Source: Pseudomonadota bacterium (GTDB lineage Bacteria; Pseudomonadota; Alphaproteobacteria; Rhizobiales; Xanthobacteraceae). From it: a stretch of DNA of 64,000 nt. Every line of letters begins with the position of its first letter. The stretch's first letter is position 1. The stretch lies in contig JAFAGM010000081.1 of the NCBI GenBank assembly GCA_023422775.1, forward strand, positions 31,375 to 95,374, written 5' to 3'. Both the position numbers and the translations under genes were made by a program. This document shows positions 1-8,729 of the stretch, one piece after another. The notes beneath the pieces are model-generated. The model was not told the origin of the DNA. It saw nothing but the letters and a program-made list of their open reading frames with translations, and made no database searches.

Positions 1-159
1 ATCCCGCACGGTCGAACAGTGCGGTGCATCATAAAGCGATACGCCCGCGCGCAACTATCATCAAGCTATTGTTTCTATTATATAATTTGAATGGTTCGAA
101 ACTACGGCGACCCTGGAATCGCGCGCAGGTACGAACGGCTGGCTTCGGCAGCCGGAAGC
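1..159. other. non-coding end of the trb operon
   Basis: No convincing gene is seen here. It follows the last trb-operon gene and is partly AT-rich (about 50-95). Bases 4-9 (CCGCAC) can pair with 19-24 (GTGCGG) around a 9-base loop, but no T-run follows on either strand, so a terminator is not supported. Confidence 0.4.
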
Positions 160-387
160 TTATGAAGTCGCTCTGCTTTTCCGCACTTTGGCGAAAGCCC
201 GGTCCGTCGCCATGAACCGCTCGATCATCGGTGCGACGATCTTGGCCGGATCGGGAGCGGGCTGGCCGCTCTCCCGTCCGATGGCTTCCGCATAGGCGAC
301 CAGGTTGCGATGAACCGCTGCAGGCAATTCGATCGCGAGTTTGACCGGCTTGTCGTCTTCGATGGTGGCGAGTTTCAGCTTGCTCAT
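160..387 (-). CDS. DUF2274 family protein
   Basis: A 75-residue protein of the DUF2274 family, a small protein of unknown function that routinely follows trbI in alphaproteobacterial conjugative elements. The ATG at 387 overlaps the trbI stop by four bases (ATGA), so it is probably translated by coupling as the last gene of the trb operon. The longer in-frame reading upstream runs through trbI in another frame and was discarded. No signal peptide or membrane segment is visible; the protein is mixed charged and probably cytoplasmic. Family assignment rests on position, length and the PxxVHRxLxxYAEA-like stretch near residue 22. Confidence 0.85.
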   Translation of the reverse strand: MSKLKLATIEDDKPVKLAIELPAAVHRNLVAYAEAIGRESGQPAPDPAKIVAPMIERFMATDRAFAKVRKSRATS

Positions 388-1586
388 CGGCTCGCCTCCT
401 GCTGGCCATAAGGCGCCATCACGAGATCGCGGTTGACGATCACGCGCACCGGGAAGCCCTGCCGGATGGTGAGCGTCGGTTGGATATTGAGTTGACGGCG
501 CACGAGCTGCTGGCCGGTGTTGTTGATGGAATCCTGTGAGCCGCGGCGTAGCGCGCGGACGAGGTCGCTCTCGTCGCGGTCCGAGCCGACTTCCGCGCCG
601 ACGCTGAGCAAGGTCGAGAGCGCCGCAGCCTTGATCAGATCCCACCAGTGATAGTCGACCTCGTCCTCAAGTCCGGAGAAGCCACGCGCATCGGCACCTT
701 GCTGGCGCTCCAGCACGATCGACTTGCCGTCGGGCAGCATGATGCGATTCCAGACGAGCAACACGCGCTTCTGACCGAACGAGATCTGGCTGTCGTACTG
801 GCCTATCAGCCGCGAACCTTGGGGGATAAGCAGGAATTTTCCTGACGGCGTATCGTAAACGTGCTCGGTAATTTGCGCGGTGACCTGCCCAGGCAGATCG
901 GACTGGATACCGGTAAGGAGCGCTGCCGGAATCACTGTGCCGGCCTGCACGACATAGGGCGACGCCGGATTCGCCAAGCGATCCTGACTAACGGTGCGAC
1001 GATCGATCGGGCCATTGACGAAGGCAAGTTTGCGATCCTGCATGTTCTGCATGGAATTGGGATCGAGCGGCGGGGCTTCCGCCGGCACCGCAAGCGTAGT
1101 GCCTGGCGCTGCAGTCGCGTTTGCCGGCGTGACAGGTGACGCGATGCGGATCGCGGTCGCTGCGAAGAGTTTGCTGAGACGCGCGGCCTCGATCTCCTGC
1201 AGGCGGCGTTGTTCCTCGGGCGTGACGCCCGGCTGCGGCAGCGGGCCACCCGGCGGGATCGGCTGACCCTGATTCTGCGCGTTAAGGATCGGCCGGCCAA
1301 GGTCGCCCGGCAACGGCGGCCCGAGTTTGGGGATGCCGGTGTAGTCGCGCGGCAAGCCCGTCAGGCCATCGGCGGTCGGCCGGTTCTCGGTCGAGTAGAG
1401 CTCTTTGTTGTCCTGGTCGGCGCGTCGCGTCTGAAGGGCGTAGATCAACGCCGCCGCAATCGCGAGACCCGAGACGGCGCCGAGGCCAATCAGCACCTTG
1501 CGCGACAACCGCGTGACCTGCGGCCGCTCGGGTCGCAGACGCAAGTCGGGCGTGACGTCCGGTGCATTCTGCGTTCCATCGGTCAT
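384..1586 (-). CDS. trbI: conjugal transfer protein TrbI
   Basis: TrbI/VirB10-like subunit of the type IV secretion channel, which spans from the inner membrane to the outer-membrane core. 400 residues: a short cytoplasmic N terminus, one membrane segment at about residues 31-50 (VLIGLGAVSGLAIAAALIYA), a proline-rich periplasmic linker (roughly 100-130), and the C-terminal VirB10 beta domain with the typical 'IPQGSRLIGQYDS' and 'VRVIVNRDL' stretches. The ATG at 1586 overlaps the trbG stop by four bases. A longer in-frame reading up to 1970 lies inside trbG and is not used. Length and gene order match the family. Confidence 0.95.
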   Translation of the reverse strand: MTDGTQNAPDVTPDLRLRPERPQVTRLSRKVLIGLGAVSGLAIAAALIYALQTRRADQDNKELYSTENRPTADGLTGLPRDYTGIPKLGPPLPGDLGRPILNAQNQGQPIPPGGPLPQPGVTPEEQRRLQEIEAARLSKLFAATAIRIASPVTPANATAAPGTTLAVPAEAPPLDPNSMQNMQDRKLAFVNGPIDRRTVSQDRLANPASPYVVQAGTVIPAALLTGIQSDLPGQVTAQITEHVYDTPSGKFLLIPQGSRLIGQYDSQISFGQKRVLLVWNRIMLPDGKSIVLERQQGADARGFSGLEDEVDYHWWDLIKAAALSTLLSVGAEVGSDRDESDLVRALRRGSQDSINNTGQQLVRRQLNIQPTLTIRQGFPVRVIVNRDLVMAPYGQQEASR

Positions 1587-2587
1587 GACCGACGCCTTCC
1601 ATCGGTTCGGACAATACGGACGCGGCGCTCGCTGTTGCTGTCGCCGAGGCGCAGTTCGGCCGCGCCGAACAGGCGGTCGACGATGTAGTAGTTCTGGCGG
1701 GCGCGGTAGTTGACGAGCTCGGTGTCGCCGCCGGCCCCTATAATAAAGAGTGGCGGCATCTCGCCCTGCCGGATGCCCGACGGGAATTCGATATAGACCT
1801 TGATGCCATCGTCGAAAGCACGCAGAGGGCGCCACGCCGGCGTATCGCCCTCGATCTCGTAGCGGAAGTTCAGCGACGAGATGTCGACGCCGGTCGCGAT
1901 CGGCTGGGTCGCGAGGGCGGTCGCATTCTGCCGGCGCAGCGCGATGAGCTGATCCTGCGGGTACTGCCACGACACCGAAGCCATGTAGGTCTTTTCGGTC
2001 GAGTTCAGCTCGAGCAGATAGGTGCGGCGATCGGTGTTGATGACGAGATTGGTCTGCAGATCCGGCCGCGTGGGCTTCACCAGGATGTGGACCTGCTTGG
2101 TCTCGGCGGTGCCGCTCTCAGTGTCACCGATGATCCAGCGTACGGTGTCGCCGGCGGCAACGGGGCCGGAGCCGACAAGCTGCTCGCCCGGCTGCAAGGC
2201 GACGTCCGTCACCTGCCCCGGCGCGGCATAGACCTGATAAAGCGCGCCGGACGAGAACGGATAGACCTGCACGGCATTGATGAAGCCGTTGCGCACCGGC
2301 TGGACGCGCGCCGCCTTGTTCGCCTGCGTGATGCGGTCCTTCGGATCCTTGGCCTCCGGGGGCGCCTTGGCGCCCGGCACCGGCTTCAACTGACCGGGCA
2401 ACGGTAGCGGTTTCGGAAGCTCGACCACCTGCACCGGCGCTGGCGGTTCGGCGGCCTGCACCGCCGGCACAAAATCATCGTAGGTGATGTCGGGTGCAAA
2501 GAGCTTTTGGGCACAGCCGCCGAGTCCCGCGGTGCCGACCAGAAGAAGAGCCTTGAGCAGCTTATGTTTATGGATCGGCGGCTTCAT
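1583..2587 (-). CDS. trbG: conjugal transfer protein TrbG
   Basis: TrbG/VirB9-like outer-membrane-complex protein of the mating channel. 334 residues with a lipoprotein-type signal peptide: hydrophobic stretch at 10-22 ending in a lipobox-like LGGC with cysteine at about residue 25. The C-terminal half carries the VirB9/CagX-type region. ATG at 2587 overlaps the trbF stop by four bases, and the stop overlaps trbI. A good family match in length and order; partners are expected to be TrbI, TrbF and TrbJ. Confidence 0.93.
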   Translation of the reverse strand: MKPPIHKHKLLKALLLVGTAGLGGCAQKLFAPDITYDDFVPAVQAAEPPAPVQVVELPKPLPLPGQLKPVPGAKAPPEAKDPKDRITQANKAARVQPVRNGFINAVQVYPFSSGALYQVYAAPGQVTDVALQPGEQLVGSGPVAAGDTVRWIIGDTESGTAETKQVHILVKPTRPDLQTNLVINTDRRTYLLELNSTEKTYMASVSWQYPQDQLIALRRQNATALATQPIATGVDISSLNFRYEIEGDTPAWRPLRAFDDGIKVYIEFPSGIRQGEMPPLFIIGAGGDTELVNYRARQNYYIVDRLFGAAELRLGDSNSERRVRIVRTDGRRRS

Positions 2588-3273
2588 TGTGATAGCTCCT
2601 TCGACCAGTTGATGGCGTTGACATAGATGCCGAGCGGGTTCTGCTTCAGACGGTCGGCATCGCGTGGCTGTTGCAGGGCGATGGTGAGGATCGCAGTCCA
2701 GCGCTCGATGCCAGCGAGCTGCCCGTTCTCGTAAGCGCGCTCGAACCAGGCGACGCGGAACGAGTCCGGCGAGGCGCGGATGACGCTGGACACCTCGACG
2801 GCGATCTGACGTTTGCCGACCTTGGCAAAGGGATCGTTGACGCGCGCGTAGTCGTTGAGCGCCGAGGCGCCGCGGTCGGTCGTGAACTCGTAGGCGCGGA
2901 GCCAGCTCTGTCGCACGATCACGGGATCAGCCGGGATCGCGCGGACCTGCTCGATGAAGCGCGCCAGATGCCAGGCGATCTGCGGATCGGTCGGCCTGTA
3001 GTCGGCGATCGCGGGACCGACAGCCTGCGCCTCGCCGAGCTTGTCGATCTGAACGACCCACGGCACGATTGAGCCGCGCGCCGACTGCCAGACCAGGCCA
3101 AAAGCAAGGCCCGCCGAAAGGAATAGCGAGCCGAACGCCATCAGCCGCCAGTTCTTGGCCTGCACGCGGGCAGAGCCGATGCGGTCATCCCAGGCCTGCG
3201 CGGCGCGCTGATAGGGCGTTTCAGGTTCGGGCGTTGCGCCGTAGCGCACGGACGGTCTGCGGAAGACATTCAT
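2584..3273 (-). CDS. trbF: conjugal transfer protein TrbF
   Basis: TrbF/VirB8-like inner-membrane assembly factor of the type IV secretion system. 229 residues; one transmembrane helix at about 45-63 followed by the periplasmic VirB8 domain, which ends with the usual 'NPLGIYVNAINWSKEL' type C terminus. ATG at 3273 shares one base with the trbL stop (TGATG). It lies between trbL and trbG as in other rhizobial trb operons. Confidence 0.93.
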   Translation of the reverse strand: MNVFRRPSVRYGATPEPETPYQRAAQAWDDRIGSARVQAKNWRLMAFGSLFLSAGLAFGLVWQSARGSIVPWVVQIDKLGEAQAVGPAIADYRPTDPQIAWHLARFIEQVRAIPADPVIVRQSWLRAYEFTTDRGASALNDYARVNDPFAKVGKRQIAVEVSSVIRASPDSFRVAWFERAYENGQLAGIERWTAILTIALQQPRDADRLKQNPLGIYVNAINWSKELSQ

Positions 3274-4622
3274 CAGCGTTCATCCTGTCTGAGGGAGATG
3301 GAGGCGCCGCCGCCGTGGCTGTCGCCGGAGCGGACGGCATGCGCGGCGGCCGTTGCGCCGTGGCTCATGGTCTGGTGGCGCTTCATGCGTTGCGCCCAGG
3401 CGGGCGGCGAAGATGGACTCGCGCCGGCATCACCGGCGTTCGCGCCGCCGATCGTGCCCATTGTCGAGGATCCGCCGGTCGCCGCGGCGGCGCTGCGTGC
3501 GCCACCGCGATAGCTCTCGGCCATTGCGCCCGCCGCACGACTCGCTGCGCGGCTAATCGGCTGAGCTGTGGCGGCGGCTCCCGCGCGCGCAACACCGGAC
3601 ACACCGGATGCAACGCCCGCCGCGCCGCTCTGGCCGGCCGACGCGAGGCTGTAGGATGTTGACGCACCGCCGGCGAGCGCGGCACCGCCGCGCGCGGCCG
3701 CGGCGGTCGCGCCCATCGCCGCCCCTGCTCCCCTCACGGCCATGCCGGCTGCCGCGCCACCCGCCATGACGGCACCACCTGCGGCCACGGCCGTTCCCAC
3801 CGCGGAGCCCGCGCCGAGTTGCGGGCCGCCCGAGATCAGGCCATTGGCGATGCCGGGCCCAAAGATGCCGAGAGCAAGGAGCGAGAGCGCCGCGAGCACG
3901 ATCGCCATCGCGTCTTCGACGGTCGGCTGGTTGCCTCCGAAACCGGCTGTGAACTCCGAGAACAGTGTCGAGCCGATGCCGACGACGACGGCGAGCACCA
4001 GCACTTTGACGCCGGACGAGACGACGTTGCCGAGAACACGTTCCGCAAGGAAGGCGGTCTGACCGAACAGACCGAACGGGATCAACACGAAGCCCGCCAA
4101 GGTGGTCAGCTTGAACTCGATTAACGTCACGAACAACTGGATCGACAAAATGAAGAAGGCAAGCAGCACCATCACCCAGGCGAACAGCAGCACCACGATC
4201 TGGATGAAGTTCTCAAAGAAGGCGATGTAGCCCATCAGGCCAGAGATCGATTCCAGGATCGGGCGTCCCGCGTCGAGCCCAACCTGGGCGACGCGGCCGG
4301 GACGGAGCAAATCGGCCGCGGAGAAACCGGTCCCGGTCGCCTTCAGGCCGAGGCCGGCGAAGCTTTCGAACACGATCTTCGCGAGCGCGTTCCAGTTGCC
4401 GATGATGTAGGCGAAGACGCCGACGAACAGCGTCTTCTTGACCAACCGCGCGATGATGTCTTCGTCGGCGCCCCAACTCCAGAACAGCGCCGCGAGCGTG
4501 ATGTCGATGACGATCAAAGTCGTGGCCAGGAACGCGACCTCGCCGCTCAACAGACCGAACCCGGAGTCGATGTAGCGGGTGAAGACTTCGAGGAAATGAT
4601 CGATGACACCGGTGCCGCCCAT
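3273..4622 (-). CDS. trbL: P-type conjugative transfer protein TrbL
   Basis: TrbL/VirB6-like polytopic inner-membrane protein thought to form part of the substrate path through the inner membrane. 449 residues: several hydrophobic segments in the first 270 residues, then a long Ala/Gly-rich tail (about 275-390) and a polar C terminus. The tail is typical for alphaproteobacterial TrbL. ATG at 4622 shares one base with the trbK stop. Adjacent to trbK and trbF as expected. Confidence 0.93.
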   Translation of the reverse strand: MGGTGVIDHFLEVFTRYIDSGFGLLSGEVAFLATTLIVIDITLAALFWSWGADEDIIARLVKKTLFVGVFAYIIGNWNALAKIVFESFAGLGLKATGTGFSAADLLRPGRVAQVGLDAGRPILESISGLMGYIAFFENFIQIVVLLFAWVMVLLAFFILSIQLFVTLIEFKLTTLAGFVLIPFGLFGQTAFLAERVLGNVVSSGVKVLVLAVVVGIGSTLFSEFTAGFGGNQPTVEDAMAIVLAALSLLALGIFGPGIANGLISGGPQLGAGSAVGTAVAAGGAVMAGGAAAGMAVRGAGAAMGATAAAARGGAALAGGASTSYSLASAGQSGAAGVASGVSGVARAGAAATAQPISRAASRAAGAMAESYRGGARSAAAATGGSSTMGTIGGANAGDAGASPSSPPAWAQRMKRHQTMSHGATAAAHAVRSGDSHGGGASISLRQDER

Positions 4623-4939
4623 CAGCGCGCCTCAGCCGGTTTGTTGTTTGGTGCAAAGAAGCGCCGGCGGTTCTCGGCCCAGACGCGGCGGCAGGTATCG
4701 TCGGCCGCAAGTTGCTCCGCCGTGACGTCCCGGCAGCGCGCGAGATCGGCTGCCATCGGACCGCTTTTCGTCGCTGGAGGCACAACATCGTGGCTTGCAT
4801 CATCGGTTCGGCTGGCCTCACCGATGGCGATGATGGTGGCCGCCACGACAACAGTGATCGCGGTGAAGCGCAGAAAGGAGCGAACGGCCGCATCACGCCC
4901 GTTTCCACCTTCTCCGTTGTCGCGCAGCCAGGCTTTCAT
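4622..4939 (-). CDS. trbK: putative entry exclusion protein TrbK-alt
   Basis: A 105-residue protein at the trbK position between trbJ and trbL. It has one hydrophobic segment at about 23-42 and a short C-terminal domain with a Cys pair (CRDVT and CRRVW) resembling the 'TrbK-alt' family. TrbK proteins act in entry exclusion, blocking mating into cells that already hold the element; the role here is by analogy. I start at the ATG at 4939, which overlaps the trbJ stop by one base (TGATG); a GTG one codon upstream (4942) is equally possible. Confidence 0.8.
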   Translation of the reverse strand: MKAWLRDNGEGGNGRDAAVRSFLRFTAITVVVAATIIAIGEASRTDDASHDVVPPATKSGPMAADLARCRDVTAEQLAADDTCRRVWAENRRRFFAPNNKPAEAR

Positions 4940-5685
4940 CACTGGAACATCCGCACTGTGGTCGGACGGTAGCCAGCGCCGGGTGTCAGGAAGCGGCGGA
5001 GCTGCTCACGGCCCTGCTCCTGCGCGGCGGCGCGTTGCGCGGCTTCGAGGTTCTGTGCGCGGCCTTGCGCCGCGACGGCGGCGGTGAGATCGGCAACCTG
5101 CTGTGTCTGCAAGGCGATGAGCTGGTTGCCGGCCTGCGTTGCCTGCAATGCGCCTGTCGCGGATTGGCTCGCGGTGACGAGCGACGACATCTCCGCGCGG
5201 TTGGTATCGAGATTGGCGACGACACCAGCATGGACCTTCATCGCGTCCTGAAGTCCTGCAACGGAGTTGCGCCAGCGTTCGCGGGCACCGTCGATCAGCG
5301 CCTGATCGCTGGCGGTCGTCGAGGCCGCGCCGTAGGTCGTGGAGAACGCGTGGTCGATCTGTCCAACGTCGTAGGCGATGCGTTGGGCCTGACCGAGGAG
5401 CTGCTGGGTGCGCTGGATCGACCCAAGGATCTGATTCAGCGAAGATTGCGGCAGGCTCGCAAGGTTGCGAGCCTGATTGATCAGACTCTGTGCCTGATTC
5501 TGCAGCGACGTGACCTGATGACTGATCTGCTCCAGCGCGCGTGCCGCCTGCAACACGTTCTGCGCATAGTTATTGGGATCGAACACAATCTGTGCCGATG
5601 CCGGCGCGGTGAACGACAGTGCAAATGCAACGGAAACTGTCGCGGCGATAACCACAGCGCGAAACCGCGAATGCTTGATGCTCAT
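4939..5685 (-). CDS. trbJ: P-type conjugative transfer protein TrbJ
   Basis: TrbJ/VirB5-like periplasmic or pilus-tip component of the mating apparatus. 248 residues with a clear signal peptide (hydrophobic core 9-25, AxA cleavage near 'APASA'), followed by the conserved 'VFDPNNYAQNVLQAARALEQ' start of mature TrbJ and a long helical, Gln/Ala-rich body. ATG at 5685 overlaps the trbE stop by four bases. Confidence 0.93.
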   Translation of the reverse strand: MSIKHSRFRAVVIAATVSVAFALSFTAPASAQIVFDPNNYAQNVLQAARALEQISHQVTSLQNQAQSLINQARNLASLPQSSLNQILGSIQRTQQLLGQAQRIAYDVGQIDHAFSTTYGAASTTASDQALIDGARERWRNSVAGLQDAMKVHAGVVANLDTNRAEMSSLVTASQSATGALQATQAGNQLIALQTQQVADLTAAVAAQGRAQNLEAAQRAAAQEQGREQLRRFLTPGAGYRPTTVRMFQ

Positions 5686-8117
5686 GATGCCTCCAGATTG
5701 GTCAAGTCAGGGATGAGGTCGGCGGCCCAGAGAAGGTCATGTGCGGAGAGCCAGCCTTGAACGAAGCCCTCGTGGCCAAACTCAGCGATCACGCGCTCGA
5801 TGTCCGCGTGATCGGCCTTGGACGAAGCGGCGCAGAAGGCGAGCGCGACCGGACCGAGTCCGAGTTCGAACAGCCGGTTGCCGCGGCGGGATTGGCAGTA
5901 GTAGTCGCGCTTGGGTGTCGCGCGCGCGATGATCTCGATCTGGCGATCGTTCAGGCCGAAGCGCCGGTAGATCGCGGTGATCTGCGGCTCGATCGCGCGC
6001 TCGTTGGGAAGGAAGATGCGGGTCGGACAGCTCTCGACGATCGCGGGCGCGATCGGGCTGCCGTCGATGTCGGAGAGCGACTGTGTGGCGAAGATGACGG
6101 ACGCGTTCTTCTTGCGCAAAGTCTTCAGCCATTCGCGCAACTGCGCTGCGAAGCCGCCGTCGTCGAGTGCGAGCCATCCCTCATCGATGATGAGGAGCGT
6201 CGGGCGACCGTCGAGCCGCCCCTCGATGCGATGGAACAGATAGGCGAGCACCGCGCCGGCGGCGCCAGTGCCGATCAGGCCCTCGGTCTCGAACGCCTGC
6301 ACGGAGGCTTCGCCGAGCCTTTCCTGCTCAGCATCGAGCAGCCGCCCGTAGGCGCCGCCGATGCAGAACGGCCGCAACGCCTGCTTGAGCTTCGCGGACT
6401 GCAACAGGACGGCGAGTCCGGTCAGCGTTCGTTCTCCCACAGGAGCGCTGGCGAGTGAGGTGAGCGCGGCCCAGAGATGTTCCTTCAACTCGGGCGTCAC
6501 CGTGACCTGCTCGCGTGAGAGAATGTCGACGACCCAATCGGCGGCCCAAGCGCGTTCCGGGGTGTGGTGGATGCCGGCGAGCGGCTGGAGCGAGACCGAT
6601 GTTTCGGCACCGTCCGACAGACCGCCGCCGAGATCGTGCCAGTCGCCGCCCATGGAAAGTGCGGCGGTGCGAATCGACCCGCCGAAATCGAATGCAAAGA
6701 CTTGCGACTTTGGATAGCGCCGGAATTGCAACGCCATCAGCGCCAGCAGCACCGACTTGCCGGCGCCGGTTGGACCGACCACCAGGGTATGCCCGACATC
6801 GCCGACATGGAGCGAGAACCGAAATGGCGTCGAGCCCTCGGTTCGGCCAAAGAATAGCGGCGGCGCCGCAAAGTGCTCGTCCCGCTCCGGCCCGGCCCAG
6901 ATTGCGGAAACCGGGATCATGTGGGCGAGGTTCAGCGTCGAAACCGGCGGCTGGCGCACGTTGGCGTAGACGTGGCCGGGCAAAGAGCCGAGCCAAGCCT
7001 CGATCGCGTTGACGCCCTCCGCGATGCAGGTGAAGTCGCGGCCCTGGATGATCTTCTCGACCAGCCGCAGCTTCTCCGCCGCAACGCTGGCATCCTCATC
7101 CCACACTGTCACCGTTGCGGTGACGTAGACCTGGCCGACGTCATCGGCCCCGAGTTCCTGCAATGCCATGTCGGCATCGGCCGCCTTGTTCGCTGCATCA
7201 CTGTCGACCAGGACCGACGCCTCGTTGGTCATCACCTCCTTGATGATGGCGGCGATGCCCTTGCGTTTGGCAAACCATTGCCGCCGGATCTTCGTGAGCA
7301 GCTTCACGGCCTGCGTCTTGTCGAGGAGGATCGCACGCGTCGACCATCGGTACGGGAAGGCGAGACGGTTCAGTTCATCCAGGATTCCGGGATGGGTCGC
7401 GGTCGGAAATCCAATGACCGTCAGTGTGCGGAGATGAGCATCGCCCAGGCGCGGCTCCAGTCCACCGACCAGCGGCTGATCAGTCAGCAGCGCGTCGAGG
7501 TGCATCGGCGTCTCGGGGGCGCGAACGCGCTGGCGCTTCGTCGAGACGGTCGAATGGAGATAGGTCAGTGTCTCCGAATCATCGAGCCAATCGACTTCCG
7601 GTACGAAGCCGTCGAAGAGTTGCAGCACGCGATCGGTACGGTCGATGAAGCCGCGGAGCAATTCGTGCGGATCAGCGCCGGTCTGATCACGCCCCTCGTA
7701 GAGCCAGCTCTCGGCGCGCGACGCATCCTCGGCGGGCGGCATCCAGAGGAACGTGAGGTAGTAGCGGCTCTCGAAGTGAACGCCGGCCGCTTCGAACTGC
7801 TCACGACGCTCGAGATCGACTAGGGCGGACGCGGCCTCAGGAAAGATGCTGTCCGGATAGACGGTTGCCGGACTGCGCTGCGCCTCGACGAAAATGGCCC
7901 AACCGGAGCCCAAACGCCGGAGGGCGCTGTTGAGGCGCGCCGTGGTGCCGATCAGTTCGGCCGGCGTCGCGCTGTCGAGATCCGGGCCACGGAAGCGCGC
8001 GGTGCGCTGGAATGATCCGTCTTTGTTCAGAACCACGCCCGGCGCGACCAGGGCGGCCCAGGGCAAATAGTCGGCAAGGCTTGCGGTGCTATTGCGATAC
8101 TCGGAGAGGTTCATCAT
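5682..8117 (-). CDS. trbE: conjugal transfer ATPase TrbE
   Basis: TrbE/VirB4 ATPase that powers pilus assembly and DNA transfer at the inner membrane. 811 residues; Walker A 'GPTGAGKSVLLALM' in the middle and Walker B 'LLIIDEGWLAL' in the C-terminal third. I chose the first of two ATGs at 8117, which has a GAGG ribosome-binding site overlapping the trbD stop; the open frame reaches 8285 but that part lies over trbD. Ends with a four-base overlap on trbJ. Confidence 0.95.
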   Translation of the reverse strand: MMNLSEYRNSTASLADYLPWAALVAPGVVLNKDGSFQRTARFRGPDLDSATPAELIGTTARLNSALRRLGSGWAIFVEAQRSPATVYPDSIFPEAASALVDLERREQFEAAGVHFESRYYLTFLWMPPAEDASRAESWLYEGRDQTGADPHELLRGFIDRTDRVLQLFDGFVPEVDWLDDSETLTYLHSTVSTKRQRVRAPETPMHLDALLTDQPLVGGLEPRLGDAHLRTLTVIGFPTATHPGILDELNRLAFPYRWSTRAILLDKTQAVKLLTKIRRQWFAKRKGIAAIIKEVMTNEASVLVDSDAANKAADADMALQELGADDVGQVYVTATVTVWDEDASVAAEKLRLVEKIIQGRDFTCIAEGVNAIEAWLGSLPGHVYANVRQPPVSTLNLAHMIPVSAIWAGPERDEHFAAPPLFFGRTEGSTPFRFSLHVGDVGHTLVVGPTGAGKSVLLALMALQFRRYPKSQVFAFDFGGSIRTAALSMGGDWHDLGGGLSDGAETSVSLQPLAGIHHTPERAWAADWVVDILSREQVTVTPELKEHLWAALTSLASAPVGERTLTGLAVLLQSAKLKQALRPFCIGGAYGRLLDAEQERLGEASVQAFETEGLIGTGAAGAVLAYLFHRIEGRLDGRPTLLIIDEGWLALDDGGFAAQLREWLKTLRKKNASVIFATQSLSDIDGSPIAPAIVESCPTRIFLPNERAIEPQITAIYRRFGLNDRQIEIIARATPKRDYYCQSRRGNRLFELGLGPVALAFCAASSKADHADIERVIAEFGHEGFVQGWLSAHDLLWAADLIPDLTNLEAS

Positions 8118-8127
8118 AGAGCGAACC

Positions 8128-8400
8128 TCACGACCGGAAATACGCGGGGTAGCGCAGATGCCGGCGCACCACATCGACGAATTGCGTGTCGCGCTTCGTC
8201 GCCCAGACGGCTGCGAAGTGACCGACGGCCCAGAGCGCGAGGCCGATGAGCCACAGCCGCAAACCGAGGCTGACCGCCGCGGCAAGCGTGCCGTTGGCGA
8301 TGGCGACCGCGCGCGGCGCGCCGCCGAGGAGGATCGGATCGGTCAGCGCGCGATGGACCGGCGCATGGAAGCCGGCAACGGGCTCGCTTGCCTGCGTCAC
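8128..8400 (-). CDS. trbD: conjugal transfer protein TrbD
   Basis: TrbD/VirB3-like small inner-membrane protein, 90 residues, with hydrophobic segments at about 27-60 and the family's typical N terminus ('FHAPVHRALTDPILLGGAPR'). It starts with GTG at 8400, overlapping the trbC stop (GTGA). It sits between trbC and trbE as in all related operons and probably works directly with TrbE. Confidence 0.92.
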   Translation of the reverse strand: MTQASEPVAGFHAPVHRALTDPILLGGAPRAVAIANGTLAAAVSLGLRLWLIGLALWAVGHFAAVWATKRDTQFVDVVRRHLRYPAYFRS

Positions 8401-8729
8401 AGCAGCGCTCCGCCGCCGAACGAGAAGAACGACAGGAAGAAGCTCGACGCGGCGAACGCGATCGAGAGACCGAACACAATCTGGATCAGGCGCCGGAACC
8501 CGCCCGAGGAGTCGCCGAATGCCAGCGTCAGCCCGGTGACGATGATGATGATTACGGCGATGATCTTGGCGACGGGTCCTTCGACCGAGTCGAGAACCTT
8601 CTGAAGCGGCGCTTCCCAGGGCATCGAAGAGCCAGCGGCATTAGCCGAAGACGCCGAAATCACAGCGATTGCAAGAGCAGCGGTAAGCGTTGCGACCTGC
8701 GAGCGCAGGCCGCGGGACAATGCGGTCAT
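8397..8729 (-). CDS. trbC: conjugal transfer pilin TrbC
   Basis: TrbC/VirB2-like pilin precursor, 110 residues. A cleavable signal sequence (hydrophobic 14-30, 'SSANAAG') is followed by two membrane helices (about 55-70 and 80-100), the usual layout of conjugative pilins. ATG at 8729 overlaps the trbB stop by four bases. A longer in-frame reading to 9155 is inside trbB and was rejected. Confidence 0.92.
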   Translation of the reverse strand: MTALSRGLRSQVATLTAALAIAVISASSANAAGSSMPWEAPLQKVLDSVEGPVAKIIAVIIIIVTGLTLAFGDSSGGFRRLIQIVFGLSIAFAASSFFLSFFSFGGGALL